From positions 1-5,040 of the forward strand of contig URTD01000138.1 in the NCBI GenBank assembly GCA_900550735.1: 5,040 nucleotides of DNA, read 5' to 3'. The DNA is from an uncultured Collinsella sp. (GTDB lineage Bacteria; Actinomycetota; Coriobacteriia; Coriobacteriales; Coriobacteriaceae). The translations under genes were made by a program, and so were the position numbers. A model generated the notes under the pieces. It saw only the letters and a list, made by a program, of their open reading frames with translations. It was not told where the DNA came from and searched no databases. Within the stretch, counting starts at the first letter, position 1. The number at the start of each line of letters is the position of its first letter. Positions 1 to 5,040 of this stretch are shown here, piece by piece.

Positions 1-524
1 TCACCCGCCACATCACCGGCGTCGAGATTCACCCTGCCGCGCAGATTGGCAAGCACTTCTTTATCGACCACGCCATGGGCGTCGTCATCGGCGAGACCAC
101 CGTCGTGGGCGACAACTGTGTGCTTTACCAGGGCGTTACGCTCGGCGGCACCGGCAACGAGACCGGCAAACGCCACCCAACGCTCGGCGATAACGTCACC
201 GTGGGCACGGGTGCCAAGGTGCTCGGCAACATTCGCATCGGCAACAACGTCAAAATCGGCGGCAACTCGGTTGTCGTCAAGGACGTGCCCGACAACTGCA
301 CCGTCGTGGGCGTGCCGGGACGCATCATCAAGCGCAACGGCTGCCGCGTGTTCGAGGAGAGTTTCGACGCCAAGCAGCATCGCGAGTACATGCCCGATGA
401 CGCCGCCGAGCAGAGTGCCCTCAACCGCCAGGGCATCACCGAGAACGCCCGCCGCGTCAAGGAACTCGAGCGAGAGGTGGCCGAGCTCAAAGGCCTCGTC
501 GCCAAACTCGTGGACGAACGCTAG
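1..524 (+). CDS. cysE: Serine O-acetyltransferase, C-terminal part (5' end outside the window)
   Basis: This enzyme transfers acetyl from acetyl-CoA to L-serine to give O-acetylserine, the cytoplasmic precursor that cysteine synthase turns into cysteine. The reading frame is open from base 3, giving 173 visible residues before TAG at 522-524. Family members of this type run about 210-230 aa, so some 40-60 N-terminal residues are missing. Visible residues 6-23 carry the active-site segment GVEIHPAAQIG...FFIDH. H23 matches E. coli His158, H58 (in GKRHP) matches His193, and E8 sits where E. coli has Asp143; Glu there is usual in Bacillus-type enzymes. Left-handed beta-helix hexapeptide repeats follow (IGETTVVGDN, GVTLGGTG, VGTGAKVLGNIRIG, KIGGNSVV), ending in VVGVPGRIIKR. 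The tail is a short heptad coiled coil (V152, L155, V159, L162, V166, L169) and ends in Arg rather than the Ile that docks into CysK in enterobacteria. The gene converges on the ABC operon and is followed by its own terminator. Confidence 0.95.
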   Translation, partial: TRHITGVEIHPAAQIGKHFFIDHAMGVVIGETTVVGDNCVLYQGVTLGGTGNETGKRHPTLGDNVTVGTGAKVLGNIRIGNNVKIGGNSVVVKDVPDNCTVVGVPGRIIKRNGCRVFEESFDAKQHREYMPDDAAEQSALNRQGITENARRVKELEREVAELKGLVAKLVDER

Positions 525-562
525 AGGCGGACGGCCACCGACAACATTGACGCCAACGCAAA

Positions 563-604
563 GGCGCGCCAGGGAATCAATCCCCGGCGCGCCATTCCTT
601 TTGA
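563..604 (+). terminator. Intrinsic terminator after cysE, possibly bidirectional
   Basis: The arms GGCGCGCC (563-570) and GGCGCGCC (586-593) pair. Because the octamer is self-complementary, direct and inverted copies look the same. Inside, GGGA (572-575) pairs with TCCC (581-584) around the loop ATCAA, with one A-C mismatch between the two stem parts. On the plus strand the stem is followed by ATTCCTTTTG, a fair U-tract, 39 nt past the cysE stop. Read on the minus strand the same stem is followed by TTTGCG, so it may also stop transcripts coming from the ABC operon. The structure is seen directly; bidirectional function is inferred. Confidence 0.8.
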
Positions 605-636
605 TGTGACAAAGGGACTGTCCCTTTGTCACATTA
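602..636. repeat. Near-perfect inverted repeat at the 3' end of the ABC operon
   Basis: ATGTGACAAAGGGA (604-617) and TCCCTTTGTCACAT (621-634) are exact reverse complements around the 3-nt loop CTG. On the plus-strand RNA a G603-U635 wobble and a U602-A636 pair extend the stem to 16 pairs. The right arm ends on the TAA stop (636-634) of the 668-aa ABC gene. Neither strand has a real T-tract after the stem (ATTATG on plus, ATCAAAAGG on minus), so on its own it is a poor intrinsic terminator. It may protect the operon's 3' end from exonucleases, or it may be a dispersed palindromic element. It lies 8 nt from the GGCGCGCC hairpin. Confidence 0.75.
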
Positions 637-2640
637 TGCGAACTGACTCAGATAGAGGTCGGCATAAGCGCCCTCGGCTGCGAGCAGCTCCTTATGCGTG
701 CCCTGCTCGATAATGTTGCCGTGGTCCATGACCAAGATCAGGTCGGCGTCCACGATCGTCGACAGGCGATGCGCGATCACAAAGCTCGTGCGCCCGCGCA
801 TAAGCGCGTCCATGGCACGGCCGATGGCAAGCTCGGTACGCGTGTCCACGCTTGAGGTCGCCTCGTCCAGGATGAGAATCGCCGGGTTGTTGAGCAGCAC
901 GCGTGCGATGGTCAGCAGCTGACGCTGGCCCTGGCTGATGCTTTCGGCATCGTTGGCCACGCGCGTGTCGTAGCCCTGCGGCATGGTGCGCACGAAGAAG
1001 TCGACCTGCGCGGCACGAGCGGCGGCCACAATTTCGTCGCGCGTTGCCTCGGGGCAGCCGTAGGCGATGTTTTCGGCAATCGTGCCATCGAATAGCCAGG
1101 CGTCTTGCAGCACCATGCCAAACTGCTGACGTAGCTCGCCGCGATCCATGCGGCTCGTATCCACGCCGTCGAGCGTAATACGCCCGCCGTCAATCTCGTA
1201 GAAGCGCATGAGCAGGTTGATGAGCGTCGTCTTGCCTGCGCCCGTGGTTCCCACCACCGCGATCTTCTGGCCCGGCTCGGCAGTAAACGACACGTCGCGC
1301 ATAAGCGGCTTGTCGGGCGAATAACCAAAGCGCACATGCTCAAAGGAGACACGGCCCTCGACCTTGCCCGGCAGCTTGGCGGCCTCGTCCGGCAGCGGAT
1401 CGGCCTCCATCTCGGGCTCATCGAGCAGGTCGAACACGCGCTCCGCACTCGCCAGCGCGCTCTGCAGCGAGTTGAAGGTAAACGACAGCTGCGTCATGGG
1501 CTCAGATGCCTCGTAGATAAACTGGAAGAACGCCTGGAACACGCCGACGGTCATGTGGCCGGCAACCAGCATACTGCAGCCCACAATCGCAATCACGATC
1601 TGTGCCAGGCGGCCGATAAAGCGCACCGCGGGGCCGACGGCGTTAATCATAAAGTCGGCCTTGGCACTCACGCGTGCCAGCTCGCCCGAGGCCTGGTGCA
1701 CCTCGGCAGAACTTTGGCGCTCGCGGTTAAACGCGCGAATCACCAGACGGCCCGAGTAGCCTTCCTCGACCGCACTCGTAATCTTGGACACCCACTCTTG
1801 GCGCTCACCGGTTACGTCATGCGTGCGGCGCGAGACCACCTTGGTCACCAGCAGCGACAACGCCGTAAAGAACAAAAAGACCAGCGTAAGTGGCACGCTA
1901 AACACGAACATCACGCTCACGGCGCCCACCACGGTACCGATCGACACCAGAAGCTGCAGCAAGCCGCGCTGCATGCTCTCGGACATCTTGTCCAAGTCGT
2001 TGGTCGCACGGCTGACGACCTCACCGGGACGATGCGCGTCAAAAAAGGCAAGCGGCAGACGGTTGAGCTTTTGTGCGATGCGGTTGCGTAGGCACAGGTT
2101 GAGGCGTTCGGCAACGCTCGACATCAAAAAGCTCTGGAGCGCGTAGAACGAGGCAGCGGCCGTCCAGATCATAAAGTAGATGAAGATGGTCCTGCCGCAG
2201 TTCTCCCAGGTGATGTTGAAGGTGGTGTCGTTGGCAAACGCCACCTGAATGTGGCTCCACAGCTCATCGATCACGCGGGCGCTATATGCCGGCGCAGCAG
2301 TGTTAAAGATGGCATAGAACACAATGCTCGCGAACACGATATAGAAGCGCCAATGGTCGCCGGCAGCCTCGCTCCACAGGCGGCGCACCGTCGCCCAGGT
2401 ATCTCGAGGCGTCTCGTCCTCGTCTTCATCGTCCACGTCGCGCATACGCTCTGCCTCGGCGCGGGCGCGCTCGTCCTCGGCACGTTCGTTTTCCTCGTAG
2501 AGCGCTTGGCGGCGAGCCTCGCGCTCGGCTGCAGCCTTGGCGGCGTCATCCAGCTCGGGTGCCACGGCAGCCGTTTCCTCGACCAGTACCGCGGCAGCGG
2601 CGTCATCAACGCCGCCCTGCTTCTTGAGCTCCTCGGTCAT
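634..2640 (-). CDS. ABC exporter half-transporter, catalytically competent subunit of a heterodimer (TM288/BmrD/LmrD type)
   Basis: This 668-aa inner-membrane exporter subunit has a type IV (ABC-B) fold, with a membrane domain fused to an ATPase domain. Residues 1-80 form a hydrophilic, Ala/Glu/Arg-rich, very acidic extension (DVDDEDEDE at 68-76). Membrane segments lie near 99-118, 150-172, 227-249, 250-266, 342-360 and 362-378. The ATPase domain has A-loop Y440, Walker A GTTGAGKT (464-471), Q-loop Q512, signature ISQGQ (568-572, not LSGGQ), Walker B ILILD (588-592) with catalytic E593, D-loop SSVD and switch H624. The hydrolysis residues are therefore intact and the signature is the odd part, as in TM288-like subunits. 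I place the start at ATG 2640 because GGAGGTGA (2653-2646) lies 8 nt before it. An in-frame GTG at 2649 would overlap that site and is unlikely. The gene follows its partner by 1 nt and is the last of the operon. The substrate is unknown; multidrug or peptide export is plausible. Confidence 0.93.
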   Translation of the reverse strand: MTEELKKQGGVDDAAAAVLVEETAAVAPELDDAAKAAAEREARRQALYEENERAEDERARAEAERMRDVDDEDEDETPRDTWATVRRLWSEAAGDHWRFYIVFASIVFYAIFNTAAPAYSARVIDELWSHIQVAFANDTTFNITWENCGRTIFIYFMIWTAAASFYALQSFLMSSVAERLNLCLRNRIAQKLNRLPLAFFDAHRPGEVVSRATNDLDKMSESMQRGLLQLLVSIGTVVGAVSVMFVFSVPLTLVFLFFTALSLLVTKVVSRRTHDVTGERQEWVSKITSAVEEGYSGRLVIRAFNRERQSSAEVHQASGELARVSAKADFMINAVGPAVRFIGRLAQIVIAIVGCSMLVAGHMTVGVFQAFFQFIYEASEPMTQLSFTFNSLQSALASAERVFDLLDEPEMEADPLPDEAAKLPGKVEGRVSFEHVRFGYSPDKPLMRDVSFTAEPGQKIAVVGTTGAGKTTLINLLMRFYEIDGGRITLDGVDTSRMDRGELRQQFGMVLQDAWLFDGTIAENIAYGCPEATRDEIVAAARAAQVDFFVRTMPQGYDTRVANDAESISQGQRQLLTIARVLLNNPAILILDEATSSVDTRTELAIGRAMDALMRGRTSFVIAHRLSTIVDADLILVMDHGNIIEQGTHKELLAAEGAYADLYLSQFA

Positions 2641-2641
2641 G

Positions 2642-4378
2642 CTACTCACCTCCCTTCATCTGCGATTCCGCGATGGCGCGGTACACCTCGCAGGTTTCCA
2701 TAAGCTCGCTATGCGTGCCCAAGCCCACAATCTCGCCGTCCTTGAGCACGACAATCTGGTCGGCATGCAAAATCGTCGAGATGCGCTGCGCGATGATGAG
2801 CACCGCAGCGTCACGCGTCTCGTCTTGCAACGCATGGCGCAGGGCGGCATCGGTCTTAAAGTCCAGGGCCGAAAAACTGTCATCGAAGATGTACAGATCG
2901 GCCTGCTTCATGAGCGCGCGAGCAATGGCCAGGCGCTGGCGCTGGCCGCCTGAAAAGTTCGTGCCGCCCTGCGCCACCGGGGTATCGAGCCCCTGCGGCT
3001 GATCGAGTACAAAGGTGCTCTGGGCAACCTCAAGCGCGTGAAGCATGTCGGTCTCGGTCGCGTCCTCGTTGCCAAAGCGCAGATTACTTGCCACGGTGCC
3101 CGAGAACAGCCACGCCTTCTGCGGCACATAGGCGATGTGTCCACGGATCTCATCTTGCGAAAGCTCGCGCAGATCGACACCGTCCAGGCGAATGGCGCCC
3201 TTGGTGGCATCGTGGAAGCGCAGCAAGAGCTTGGCCACCGTCGACTTGCCCGAACCCGTCGAGCCGACGATTGCGGTCGTCTGACCGCGACGACAGGCAA
3301 AGCTCAGGTCGCACAGGGTGTCCTCGTCGGCATCGTCAAAGCGAAACGACATATGATCGAACACGGCGACCGCATCGGCCCCGTCCTTTGAGTCGGACGC
3401 GGCCGCATCAAGCGTACGCTGGCCATCGACGATGCTCGGCTCAATCTCCAGCACTTGCTGTGCACGGCTTAGGCATGCCGCGGCGCGCGGAAGCGTCAGA
3501 ATCACCATCTGCGCCATCATCACAAAGAACAGGATCAGGATCGCATACTCCAACACGGCCGAGATGCTGCCGATCTGCATGGCATGGACACCCACGCGGT
3601 TGCCGCCCACCCACAGCACCGCCACCTCGGCGATGTTCATCAAAAAGAAGCTGGAGCTGTCGAGACCCACAAACAGGTGGTTGACCTTGATGGCATTGGC
3701 CGCGTAATCGCTAAACACCTCGTCCAGGCGCTGCTCCTCGTGGCGCTCCTTGTTAAATGCGCGGATGACGCGCACGCCCACGATGTTCTCGCGCAGCACC
3801 ACGTTCATGCGGTCGATAAAGCTCTGCAGGCGCATAAAGATCGGCGCGGCGTTGGCAACGGTAAAGACCGCCGCCACCAGCACGATCGCAACGACCACGC
3901 CCAGCAGCGTGCCCATGGCAGGATCGATAAACCAGGCAAAGATGATGCCCGCCACGGCCAAGAACGGTACCGGCAGCACCAGCTGAATCGTCTGAAGGAC
4001 AGCTTGCTGAATCACGTTGATGTCGTTGAGCGAGCGCGTGATCATCGAACCCGTGCCAAAACGCTCAAAGTCGCTGGCGGACAGCTCGAGCGACTTGTCG
4101 TACACGGCATTGCGGATATCGCAGGCCACGTTGGCGGCCAGGCGCGCCGAAAGATAGCAGCCCAGCACCGTGCCGCCGCTGGCCATGCCGGTCGCGATAA
4201 GCATGTACAGGCCGTTGCGTAAAATATAGTCGACATCGCCCGTGGTAATACCGGTGTTGACCATGTTCGCCAGCATCGTGGGAACCAACAGCGTACCGAC
4301 GTTATCTATCAGCACCGCAAACAGCGTCACCGCAATCAGACCGCGGTACGGCCTCATAAACCTCATTAAGAGTCGCAT
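2642..4378 (-). CDS. ABC exporter half-transporter, degenerate-site subunit of a heterodimer (TM287/BmrC/LmrC type)
   Basis: This 578-aa inner-membrane exporter subunit has a type IV membrane domain fused to an ATPase domain. Membrane segments lie near 13-35, 53-78, 130-150, 153-176, 240-262 and 270-295. The ATPase domain has an aromatic A-loop candidate F347, Walker A GSTGSGKS (372-379), Q-loop Q420, signature FSGGQ (475-479) and Walker B LYIFD (495-499). The catalytic Glu is replaced by D500 and the switch His by Q531 (IIAQRIST). The same double change is known in TM287-type subunits, whose own site binds ATP but hydrolyses it poorly. The intact FSGGQ is expected to complete the active site of the downstream partner. 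The start at ATG 4378 is supported by GAGGGGG (4389-4383), 4 nt upstream. The gene overlaps the marR-like gene by 13 nt. An alternative ATG at 4366 shares a base with that gene's stop (TAATG) but has no binding site. The substrate cannot be read from the sequence. Confidence 0.94.
   Translation of the reverse strand: MRLLMRFMRPYRGLIAVTLFAVLIDNVGTLLVPTMLANMVNTGITTGDVDYILRNGLYMLIATGMASGGTVLGCYLSARLAANVACDIRNAVYDKSLELSASDFERFGTGSMITRSLNDINVIQQAVLQTIQLVLPVPFLAVAGIIFAWFIDPAMGTLLGVVVAIVLVAAVFTVANAAPIFMRLQSFIDRMNVVLRENIVGVRVIRAFNKERHEEQRLDEVFSDYAANAIKVNHLFVGLDSSSFFLMNIAEVAVLWVGGNRVGVHAMQIGSISAVLEYAILILFFVMMAQMVILTLPRAAACLSRAQQVLEIEPSIVDGQRTLDAAASDSKDGADAVAVFDHMSFRFDDADEDTLCDLSFACRRGQTTAIVGSTGSGKSTVAKLLLRFHDATKGAIRLDGVDLRELSQDEIRGHIAYVPQKAWLFSGTVASNLRFGNEDATETDMLHALEVAQSTFVLDQPQGLDTPVAQGGTNFSGGQRQRLAIARALMKQADLYIFDDSFSALDFKTDAALRHALQDETRDAAVLIIAQRISTILHADQIVVLKDGEIVGLGTHSELMETCEVYRAIAESQMKGGE
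2646..2654 (-). promoter_or_regulatory. Ribosome binding site of the 668-aa ABC gene, inside the preceding gene
   Basis: On the minus strand, GGGAGGTGA contains an 8-nt perfect match to the usual 16S rRNA 3' end (GGAGGTGA, 2653-2646). It sits 8 nt before ATG 2640. The same bases encode the last residues (KGGE) of the upstream 578-aa protein, whose TAG stop (2644-2642) falls between the site and the ATG. This decides the start codon and suggests translational coupling of the two subunits. Confidence 0.8.
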
Positions 4379-4878
4379 GTGTCCCCCTCGCCCTTATCGT
4401 CAGCCTCGTTCTCGGCAGCCACTTGCCGTTTAAATTCCTCGCACTCTTCGTTAAGAACATGGGAGAACTTACCGACCAAGCGCATAATCTCGCGCTGCTC
4501 CCACGGCTCGAGCGCTTCGAATGCCTGTTGCTCGGCTTTTTGCGCCGGCAACGCGTAGCGCTTGGCAAACCGCACGCCCTCTTCGGTCAGTCGCACAACC
4601 TTATTCTTACGACTGCCCTCGGCAAACTCCAACGTCGCAAGCCCTCGCGCCCTAAGCGTCTTGATCGCCGAATTGATGGTCTGTTTGCTGTAGAACCATT
4701 CACTCGTCAGCCGACTCACGGCAACGCTTCCGCCCGCTGCACTCGTGTCGACGAGCATCCAGTAGGCACAGTCCGAAAGACCGCAGGCGCGCGCGAACTC
4801 CGAATAGATACGGTCAAGCCCGTTGAGCATCCGGTCGAAATCGACCGGGCTAACTGCACTATTCATCTCTCCTGCCAT
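4366..4878 (-). CDS. MarR-family winged helix-turn-helix regulator of the ABC exporter operon
   Basis: This 170-aa cytoplasmic DNA-binding protein is expected to act as a dimer. MarR features are seen in order: an N-terminal helix with DRMLNGLDRIYSEFARACGL (15-34), a helix-turn-helix with the likely recognition helix YSKQTINSAIKTLRARGL (63-80), and a beta wing (about 82-97) reading LEFAEGSRKNKVVRLTEEG. The dimerisation helices follow (104-150), then an acidic tail (155-170). As first gene of the operon behind two operator-like repeats, it is probably an autorepressor released by a ligand, perhaps a substrate of the pump; this is inference. The start is uncertain. ATG 4878 has no clear binding site. 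ATG 4866 (166 aa) has AGGAG (4873-4869), but only 2 nt away. Both give a complete domain. The 3' end overlaps the next gene by 13 nt, which points to coupled translation. Confidence 0.88.
   Translation of the reverse strand: MAGEMNSAVSPVDFDRMLNGLDRIYSEFARACGLSDCAYWMLVDTSAAGGSVAVSRLTSEWFYSKQTINSAIKTLRARGLATLEFAEGSRKNKVVRLTEEGVRFAKRYALPAQKAEQQAFEALEPWEQREIMRLVGKFSHVLNEECEEFKRQVAAENEADDKGEGDTCDS
4383..4389 (-). promoter_or_regulatory. Ribosome binding site of the 578-aa ABC gene
   Basis: GAGGGGG on the minus strand lies 4 nt before ATG 4378, within the 3' coding part of the MarR-family gene. It favours 4378 over the later in-frame ATG codons at 4366 and 4357. The match is moderate and the spacing slightly short. 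Confidence 0.5.
4831..4848. repeat. 18-bp GC-rich palindrome in the 5' coding part of the marR-like gene
   Basis: CCGGTCGA (4831-4838) and TCGACCGG (4841-4848) are exact reverse complements separated by AA. It encodes the residues PVDFDR near the N-terminus. In mRNA it could fold as a 7-bp hairpin with a 4-nt loop, starting about 18 nt after ATG 4866. It may dampen initiation, be a protein site, or be a by-product of codon choice. Confidence 0.5.
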
Positions 4879-4882
4879 TCGA

Positions 4883-4898
4883 TAGTCCGAGTTTTGAC
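4883..4898. promoter_or_regulatory. Putative operator copy 2, in the leader just before the marR-like start
   Basis: TAGTCCGAGTTTTGAC is an exact 16-bp copy of the sequence at 4917-4932, offset by 34 bp in the same orientation (about three helical turns). The right half-site is weaker here because GACCA replaces GACTA. It lies downstream of the predicted transcription start and 4 bp from ATG 4878, where a bound repressor would block elongation or initiation. Confidence 0.6.
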
Positions 4899-4916
4899 CA
4901 ATTCATATCTCTACAT

Positions 4917-4934
4917 TAGTCCGAGTTTTGACTA
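4917..4934. promoter_or_regulatory. Putative operator copy 1, within the promoter spacer
   Basis: TAGTCCGAGTTTTGACTA has 5-bp inverted ends (TAGTC and GACTA) around an 8-bp centre, giving an 18-bp imperfect palindrome of the size MarR dimers bind. Its first 16 bases recur exactly at 4883-4898. It occupies nearly the whole space between the -35 and -10 boxes. Assignment to the neighbouring MarR protein is inferred. Confidence 0.65.
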
Positions 4935-4941
4935 TCGTCAA
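4928..4941. repeat. Palindrome TTGAC-TATC-GTCAA over the -35 box
   Basis: TTGAC (4928-4932) and GTCAA (4937-4941) are perfect 5-bp arms around TATC. The right arm, read on the minus strand, is the start of the -35 box TTGACG; the left arm belongs to operator copy 1. It could be part of a wider regulator site or a second overlapping one. Confidence 0.4.
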
Positions 4942-4990
4942 TAAGCTCGTTGTCTATGGTCGGCTCCACATAAGCATATCGACAAATCAG

Positions 4991-5013
4991 AACCACCCTT
5001 AAAAAGGGTGGTT
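4991..5013. terminator. Hairpin upstream of the operon, possible terminator of a gene beyond the right edge
   Basis: AACCACCCTT (4991-5000) and AAGGGTGGTT (5004-5013) pair perfectly over 10 bp with an AAA loop. The T-run after the stem is weak on both strands (TGCTCTT on plus, CTGATTTGTC on minus). As no plus-strand gene precedes it in the window, it more likely ends a minus-strand gene entering from the right, insulating the marR-like promoter. Without the flanking gene the direction remains open. Confidence 0.5.
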
Positions 5014-5040
5014 TGCTCTTAGGGTATAACCCACGGGCCC

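Larger units (their letters stand above)
4913..4941 (-). promoter_or_regulatory. Promoter of the marR-ABC-ABC operon
   Basis: On the minus strand a -35 box TTGACG (4941-4936; consensus TTGACA) is followed after exactly 17 bp by TAATGT (4918-4913), which keeps the first T, the A and the last T of TATAAT. Transcription would start near 4908-4905, leaving a leader of about 27-42 nt depending on the start codon. The spacer is filled by one copy of the operator-like repeat, which fits repression by blocking RNA polymerase. No other promoter is apparent inside the operon. Confidence 0.65.

Noticed and set aside
46..609. Long plus-strand open frame overlapping cysE
   Set aside because: It is out of frame with an unmistakable CysE, has Ser/Thr/Ala/Arg-rich low-complexity content and runs through the terminator hairpin.
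1336..2091. 251-codon plus-strand open frame antisense to the 668-aa ABC gene
   Set aside because: It is a product of high GC and codon bias: His/Gln/Arg-rich, no recognisable domain, wholly opposite a strongly conserved gene.
3584..4222. 212-codon plus-strand open frame antisense to the 578-aa ABC gene
   Set aside because: Same cause: biased His/Ala/Lys composition with no domain, opposite conserved transporter sequence.
4859..4906. 15-codon upstream frame from ATG 4906 overlapping the regulator's start
   Set aside because: The ATG falls at about the predicted transcription start, has no binding site, and the short peptide resembles no known leader.
4894..4923. Plus-strand TTGACC followed after 17 bp by TAGTCC as a divergent promoter
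   Set aside because: The -10 match is poor, the TTGAC comes from the repeated operator, and no plus-strand gene follows within the window.
4916..5038. Minus-strand frame open from the right edge to TAA at 4918-4916 (40 codons), possibly the tail of another gene
   Set aside because: Its codons are not GC-ending like those of the neighbours, it runs through the hairpin and the promoter, and I recognise no domain. A gene tail cannot be fully excluded without the flanking sequence.
1..5040. RNA genes, CRISPR arrays, insertion sequences or attachment sites
   Set aside because: I saw no tRNA-like or rRNA-like segment, no regularly spaced repeat series beyond the two operator copies, and no transposase or integrase coding sequence.

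Overview
The window looks like part of a high-GC (roughly 60% by eye) Gram-positive chromosome. I lean towards Coriobacteriia (Collinsella or Olsenella type). The basis is the Bacillus/EpsC-style CysE, the strong GC-ending codon bias, GGAGGTGA-type ribosome binding sites and the general look of the proteins. The taxonomic call is inference and no marker gene confirms it.

Layout. From 1 to 524 (+) is the 3' part of a serine O-acetyltransferase gene (cysE), cut by the left edge. From 525 to 636 is a convergent intergenic gap holding two hairpins: a GC-rich terminator with GGCGCGCC arms, and a near-perfect inverted repeat that ends on the stop codon of the next gene. From 4878 down to 634, all on the minus strand, is a compact three-gene operon: a MarR-family regulator, a 578-aa ABC exporter half-transporter, and a 668-aa ABC exporter half-transporter. 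The first two genes overlap by 13 nt. The last two are separated by 1 nt, and the ribosome binding site of the last lies inside the end of the middle gene. From 4879 to 5040 is the upstream regulatory region. It holds a sigma70-like promoter on the minus strand, two exact 16-bp copies of a putative operator (one in the promoter spacer, one just before the regulator's start codon), a TTGAC/GTCAA palindrome over the -35 box, and a further hairpin near the right edge.

How the genes work together. The two ABC proteins have complementary defects. The 578-aa subunit has Asp for the catalytic Glu and Gln for the switch His but keeps an intact FSGGQ signature. The 668-aa subunit has intact Glu and His but an ISQGQ signature. 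This is the pattern of heterodimeric exporters with one degenerate and one consensus ATP site (TM287/288, LmrCD, BmrCD type). The MarR protein most likely represses its own operon through the repeated operator and is released by a ligand, possibly a substrate of the pump. The cysE gene is a separate, convergent unit.

I see no RNA gene, mobile element, CRISPR array or plainly new system. The best leads are the duplicated operator, the dispersed-repeat-like hairpin at 602-636 and the unusual acidic N-terminal extension of the 668-aa subunit.
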